From Pseudomonadota bacterium (GTDB taxonomy: Bacteria > Pseudomonadota > Alphaproteobacteria > Azospirillales > Azospirillaceae), in assembly GCA_023412175.1 (NCBI GenBank), contig JAEYOB010000558.1:1-9872 (forward strand): 9,872 nucleotides of DNA. The letters are read 5' to 3'. Both the position numbers and the translations under genes were made by a program. The notes under the pieces were generated by a model. The model worked only from the letters and a program-made list of their open reading frames with translations. It was not told the origin of the DNA and made no database searches. This document shows positions 7,360 to 9,872 of this stretch, piece after piece; the stretch's first letter is position 1; every line of letters begins with the position of its first letter.

Positions 7360-7370
7360 GAGGTGAAGGA
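7360..7370 (+). promoter_or_regulatory. Ribosome binding site of the RHH-like gene
   Basis: GAGGTGAAGGA lies directly before ATG 7371, giving a purine-rich site with GAGGTG five bases from the start. It is much stronger than that of the kinase upstream and supports translation of the short frame. Confidence 0.6.
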
Positions 7371-7658
7371 ATGTTTGCGTGGCTGTTTGGCCGGAAGAAC
7401 ATCGGCGGTGATCGTATAACCATCTGGCTGGGTCCGAGGGCGCTCAAACGCATCGACCGCATGCAGGAGCGGCTCGGGGTGCGCAAGCGCATCGACGTGC
7501 TGCGCCGCGCCCTCATCGTGCTGGATCTCGTTCTGGAGCATTGCGGCAACAAGCCCTTCACCGTCGTCTCCGCCGACGGGCGCAGCGTCCGCATACCCAG
7601 CCTGTCGGAGCGGCGCTTGCGGGTCGTCGGCGGCCGCGATGTCGATGGCGGCACCTGA
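7371..7658 (+). CDS. Small ribbon-helix-helix-like protein
   Basis: 95 residues. The middle fits a ribbon-helix-helix DNA-binding fold of the CopG/Arc/ParG kind: a beta strand DRITIWLG (14-21), helix 1 PRALKRIDRMQERLG (22-36), a turn with VRKR, and helix 2 IDVLRRALIVLDLVLEH (41-57). The assignment rests on strand-helix-helix spacing and hydrophobic pattern, not on an exact family match. The C-terminal 35 residues are basic and strand-like (FTVVSADGRSVRIPSLSERRLRVV). RHH proteins bind DNA as dimers through the beta ribbon. This one could be an autoregulator, an antitoxin-like repressor or a centromere-binding partner of a ParA. It follows the hybrid kinase by 50 bp on the same strand and may be co-transcribed. 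It is convergent with the ParA gene, with only 25 bp between the stop codons. No toxin gene is adjacent. Confidence 0.7.
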   Translation: MFAWLFGRKNIGGDRITIWLGPRALKRIDRMQERLGVRKRIDVLRRALIVLDLVLEHCGNKPFTVVSADGRSVRIPSLSERRLRVVGGRDVDGGT

Positions 7659-7683
7659 CGTACGCCCGAGTTCAGAACTGGCC

Positions 7684-8736
7684 CTACCCCCCGACCGCGG
7701 CGAGGATGCGTTCGCCGAACGCGGCTCCCAACGCGAATCCGAGCGCCACCCCCAGCACCAATCCTGTCAGAAGCCCGCCGCGCCCGGATGTCCGCGTCGT
7801 CTCCGACGCCGCTTCGGAAGGCGACGGCGTCCGTCGGGAGGGGGAAGTCGATGCAGCGGCGTAGGATGCGTCCGTCGCTTCATACCATTGCTGGATGCGC
7901 TGCAGTGCCTGCGTCTGCTCCGCGTCAGGAACCGCCGTGCCGCGTCCGTGGGCGATCTCCCACGCGAGCGCCACGAACCGCGCGGCGGTCCGTCCGTCGG
8001 GGTTGAAGACAGACGCCGGCATACGGCGGTAGGACGCCTTCACCACGTCGGTGTCGTACGGCACGACGGTGCGGAACACTAGGTTCGGGTATTCCCCCCC
8101 GACCTTCTCCAGCGACTCGCGGCCGACCTGGTCGTTGGTGATGGAAAGCATCAGTATGCCCGCGACCTTCAGGTCGGGATTCATGCCCTTCTGGATGTGA
8201 TCGACAACCGTCAGCGTTCTCTTCAGACCATCCAGGGCGTAGCCGCCGGGGAAAACGGGAATGATCAGTTGGTCGGACGCCGCGAGCGCGCCCGCCGCCA
8301 GATGGCCAAGGGCGGGCGGGCAGTCGATGACGATGTAGTCGGGCGCGCTCCGCGTGAAGCGCAGGGCCTGGCGCAGCTTGCGCTGCGAACTGCCCTGCCG
8401 GTCCATCGCATGCTCGAGCGAGTAGAGCTTGCGGGCGCCGGTGACCACGGACAGCCCTTCGAACGCGGTCGGGGTGACGGCGTCCTCGATGAAGACATCC
8501 TGGTTGAGAAGGTCGTGGATGCCGACCTTCGCCTCCTTCCGGACGGGGAAATTACCGGAGGCGCTGCTCTGCGGATCGAAGTCGATCAGCACCACGCTCT
8601 TCCCCAGAGCCGCAAGGCTGATGCCGAGGTTCACTGCCGAGGTTGTTTTTCCGACACCCCCCTTCTGGTTGTACACGGACAGGATGACGGGCTGCTTCGT
8701 CTCCTGACCATCGAACACATCATTGTAGGTGGTCAT
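7684..8736 (-). CDS. ParA/MinD-family ATPase with C-terminal transmembrane tail
   Basis: P-loop ATPase of the ParA/MinD/Soj class, which forms ATP-dependent dimers to position DNA or protein cargo; 350 residues. It has the deviant Walker A (NQKGGVGKTTSA, with Lys25 and Lys30), Walker A' DFDPQSS (52-58) and Walker B YIVIDCPPA (Asp138), and no N-terminal helix-turn-helix, so it is of the short (type Ib/Soj-like) or orphan kind. After the ATPase core (to about 290) comes a Ser/Thr/Pro-rich linker (about 293-320) and then a glycine/alanine-rich hydrophobic tail (about 321-345, GLLTGLVLGVALGFALGAAF) that reads as one membrane helix. This is unusual for ParA, which is normally soluble; MinD uses an amphipathic helix instead. 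The start is ATG 8736, the only plausible one; codons further upstream belong to the neighbouring EAL gene in another frame. The ribosome site is weak, and a five-codon frame (MSKTI) ends in a TGA overlapping this ATG. No ParB gene is visible. Confidence 0.93.
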   Translation of the reverse strand: MTTYNDVFDGQETKQPVILSVYNQKGGVGKTTSAVNLGISLAALGKSVVLIDFDPQSSASGNFPVRKEAKVGIHDLLNQDVFIEDAVTPTAFEGLSVVTGARKLYSLEHAMDRQGSSQRKLRQALRFTRSAPDYIVIDCPPALGHLAAGALAASDQLIIPVFPGGYALDGLKRTLTVVDHIQKGMNPDLKVAGILMLSITNDQVGRESLEKVGGEYPNLVFRTVVPYDTDVVKASYRRMPASVFNPDGRTAARFVALAWEIAHGRGTAVPDAEQTQALQRIQQWYEATDASYAAASTSPSRRTPSPSEAASETTRTSGRGGLLTGLVLGVALGFALGAAFGERILAAVGG

Positions 8737-8814
8737 ATCGTTTTGCTCATTGGCAGTGCCGGTCGCTTGCGCGCGCCAAATTGGCTCCTGCGGCCGATCC
8801 GCACAAGAGTCGAT

Positions 8815-8820
8815 ATCATA
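8815..8820 (-). promoter_or_regulatory. Possible -10 element for the ParA gene
   Basis: On the minus strand TATGAT occurs in the 121-bp gap between the EAL gene stop and the ParA start, about 80 bp before the ParA ATG. No recognisable -35 lies 16-18 bp upstream, so this is only a candidate. The ParA gene could instead be read through from the EAL gene. Confidence 0.25.
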
Positions 8821-8857
8821 TTTCCACTGCGGCCGGCTTTTCGGTGGGTCGTGCCGG

Positions 8858-9872
8858 CTACGCGGCGCCCATCCCGGCACACCAGCGCTCGACTTCCTCC
8901 GCCGGCATCGGGCGGGCGATGGCGTAACCTTGCGCCTCGGCGCAGCCGCACCCCTGCAACATCGCCAGCAGGTCGCCGGTCTCGACTCCCTCGGCCACCG
9001 CACGGGTGCCGAGGTTGCGAGCCAGCGACACCATGGTCTGCACGACCACCGCGTCCGCCGGATCGCACAGCATGCGCCGCACGAAGGACTGGTCGATCTT
9101 CAGCGAGGCGATGGGCGGAAGGCGGCGCAGGGTGGCGAAGGACGAGTAGCCTGTACCGAAATCGTCGATGGCGATCTCCACACCCAGGCCGGCGATGCGC
9201 GTCAGCACGGCCAGCGCCCGCTCCGGGTCGGCCATCATCGCCGTCTCGGTGATCTCCAGTTCCAGATTCTGCGGGGCGAGGCCGCAGCGCGCCAGGACCG
9301 AGCGCACCTGATCCGGCAGCGTTTCGTCGATCAGGTTGCGTGCCGACAGGTTGACCGACATGCGCCAGGTGCGTCCCGCCGCGCGCCACGCCACCGCCTG
9401 CGCCACGGCGGCGTCGAGCACCCAGGCCGTCAGGTCGTGGATGAGGTCGGTCATTTCCGCCATCGGCACGAACTCGCCGGGCGGGATCAGACCGTACAGC
9501 GGGTGCTGCCAGCGGACCAACGCCTCCATCCCGGCGATGCTGCCATCCGGCACCCGCAGGATCGGCTGGTAATGCAGCCGCAGCTGGCCCAGCCGCATCG
9601 CATCGCCGAGATCCGCCATCAGCGCCAACCGCGATGCGCTGTGCGTGTCTGCCTGTGCCACGTAATGCGAGTAGCCGCTCTGCTTGCGCTTGGCGACGTA
9701 CATCGCCACGTCGGCACAGCGCAGCAGGGTCGAGGAATCGCGGCCATCCTGGGGATGCACGGCGATTCCCACGCTTGCCCCCACCTCCAGACGCATGCCC
9801 TCCAGCGAGAAGGGCCGGCGCAGAGAGGTCAGGAACTCCACCGCCCAGGCCTTTGCTTCCTCAGGGCTGGCG
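8858..9872 (-). CDS. GGDEF-EAL cyclic-di-GMP protein, 5' end beyond window
   Basis: The visible 338 codons are the end of a diguanylate cyclase/phosphodiesterase-type protein; the frame is open at base 9872. The first part is the C-terminal end of a GGDEF domain (VGASVGIAVHPQDG and LLRCADVAMYVAKRKQSGYSHY). The GG(D/E)EF active-site loop itself lies outside, so cyclase activity cannot be judged. The following EAL domain shows the expected catalytic and metal-site motifs: EALVRW, NLSARN, ELEITETAMM, AIDDFGTGYSS, LKIDQSFV, AEGVET and AQGY. It should therefore be able to cleave c-di-GMP to pGpG. The GTG at 9841 is internal to the GGDEF domain and is not the real start. It is on the same strand as the ParA gene, 121 bp upstream of it. 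Sensory domains, if any, lie beyond the window. Confidence 0.95.
   Translation of the reverse strand, partial: ASPEEAKAWAVEFLTSLRRPFSLEGMRLEVGASVGIAVHPQDGRDSSTLLRCADVAMYVAKRKQSGYSHYVAQADTHSASRLALMADLGDAMRLGQLRLHYQPILRVPDGSIAGMEALVRWQHPLYGLIPPGEFVPMAEMTDLIHDLTAWVLDAAVAQAVAWRAAGRTWRMSVNLSARNLIDETLPDQVRSVLARCGLAPQNLELEITETAMMADPERALAVLTRIAGLGVEIAIDDFGTGYSSFATLRRLPPIASLKIDQSFVRRMLCDPADAVVVQTMVSLARNLGTRAVAEGVETGDLLAMLQGCGCAEAQGYAIARPMPAEEVERWCAGMGAA

Noticed and set aside
8824..8857. Possible GCCGGC...GCCGGC hairpin after the EAL stop.
   Set aside because: The element is self-complementary, the loop is long, and no T-run follows; it is too weak to call a terminator.
8737..9003. N-terminal extension of the ParA frame up to 9003.
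   Set aside because: It overlaps the EAL gene in another frame, is Arg/Pro/Cys-rich, and the ParA family begins near MTTYNDV with the Walker A at residue 25.
8197..9252. Plus-strand open frame (351 codons) across the ParA and EAL genes.
   Set aside because: It runs antisense to conserved Walker and EAL motifs and has no domain of its own; its tail is low-complexity Arg/Pro/Ser.
1..9872. CRISPR arrays, tRNA or rRNA genes, insertion sequences and long direct repeats.
   Set aside because: Reading through the window showed no regularly spaced repeats, transposase motifs or recognisable tRNA/rRNA segments.

Overview
This is a chromosomal or megaplasmid-type window from a GC-rich Gram-negative bacterium. 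The high G/C in third codon positions, the outer-membrane TonB-dependent receptor and a hybrid kinase with an SHDLRQP-type H-box fit an alphaproteobacterium of the Rhodospirillales/Azospirillum kind. That assignment is inference from style and gene content, not from a marker gene.

Left part (1-2802, minus strand): a textbook iron-responsive cell-surface signalling unit. A FecI-type ECF sigma factor (2155-2685), a FecR-type anti-sigma/sigma regulator (1097-2068) and a TonB-dependent siderophore receptor of the transducer class with an N-terminal STN domain (957 to beyond base 1) lie in that order. A near-consensus Fur box (2784-2802) overlaps the probable fecI promoter. A perfect 8-bp-arm dyad with the same GCGAATG half-site sits upstream of the receptor gene. 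The implied circuit has Fur repress the sigma gene in iron-replete cells. When a ferric siderophore occupies the receptor, the STN domain signals through periplasmic FecR to release FecI, which then transcribes the receptor gene.

Middle (2803-4047): a small Cys-rich protein (2936-3184, plus) is divergent from fecI and shares its control region. It converges on a small exported protein with a clean signal peptide (3200-3694, minus). A 353-bp intergenic stretch follows with no firm features.

Right-centre (4048-7658, plus): a 1090-residue membrane hybrid histidine kinase (Cache-like sensor, HAMP, three PAS, HisKA, HATPase, receiver) is followed 50 bp later by a 95-residue ribbon-helix-helix-like protein with a strong ribosome binding site.

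Right end (7684-9872, minus): an orphan ParA/MinD-type ATPase carries a low-complexity linker and a glycine-rich C-terminal transmembrane tail. Upstream of it is the 3' part of a GGDEF-EAL cyclic-di-GMP protein that runs off the window; all the EAL catalytic motifs I looked for are present. The most unusual items are the membrane-tailed ParA with no ParB beside it, its proximity to an RHH protein, and the Cys-rich small protein under a possible shared Fur control region.
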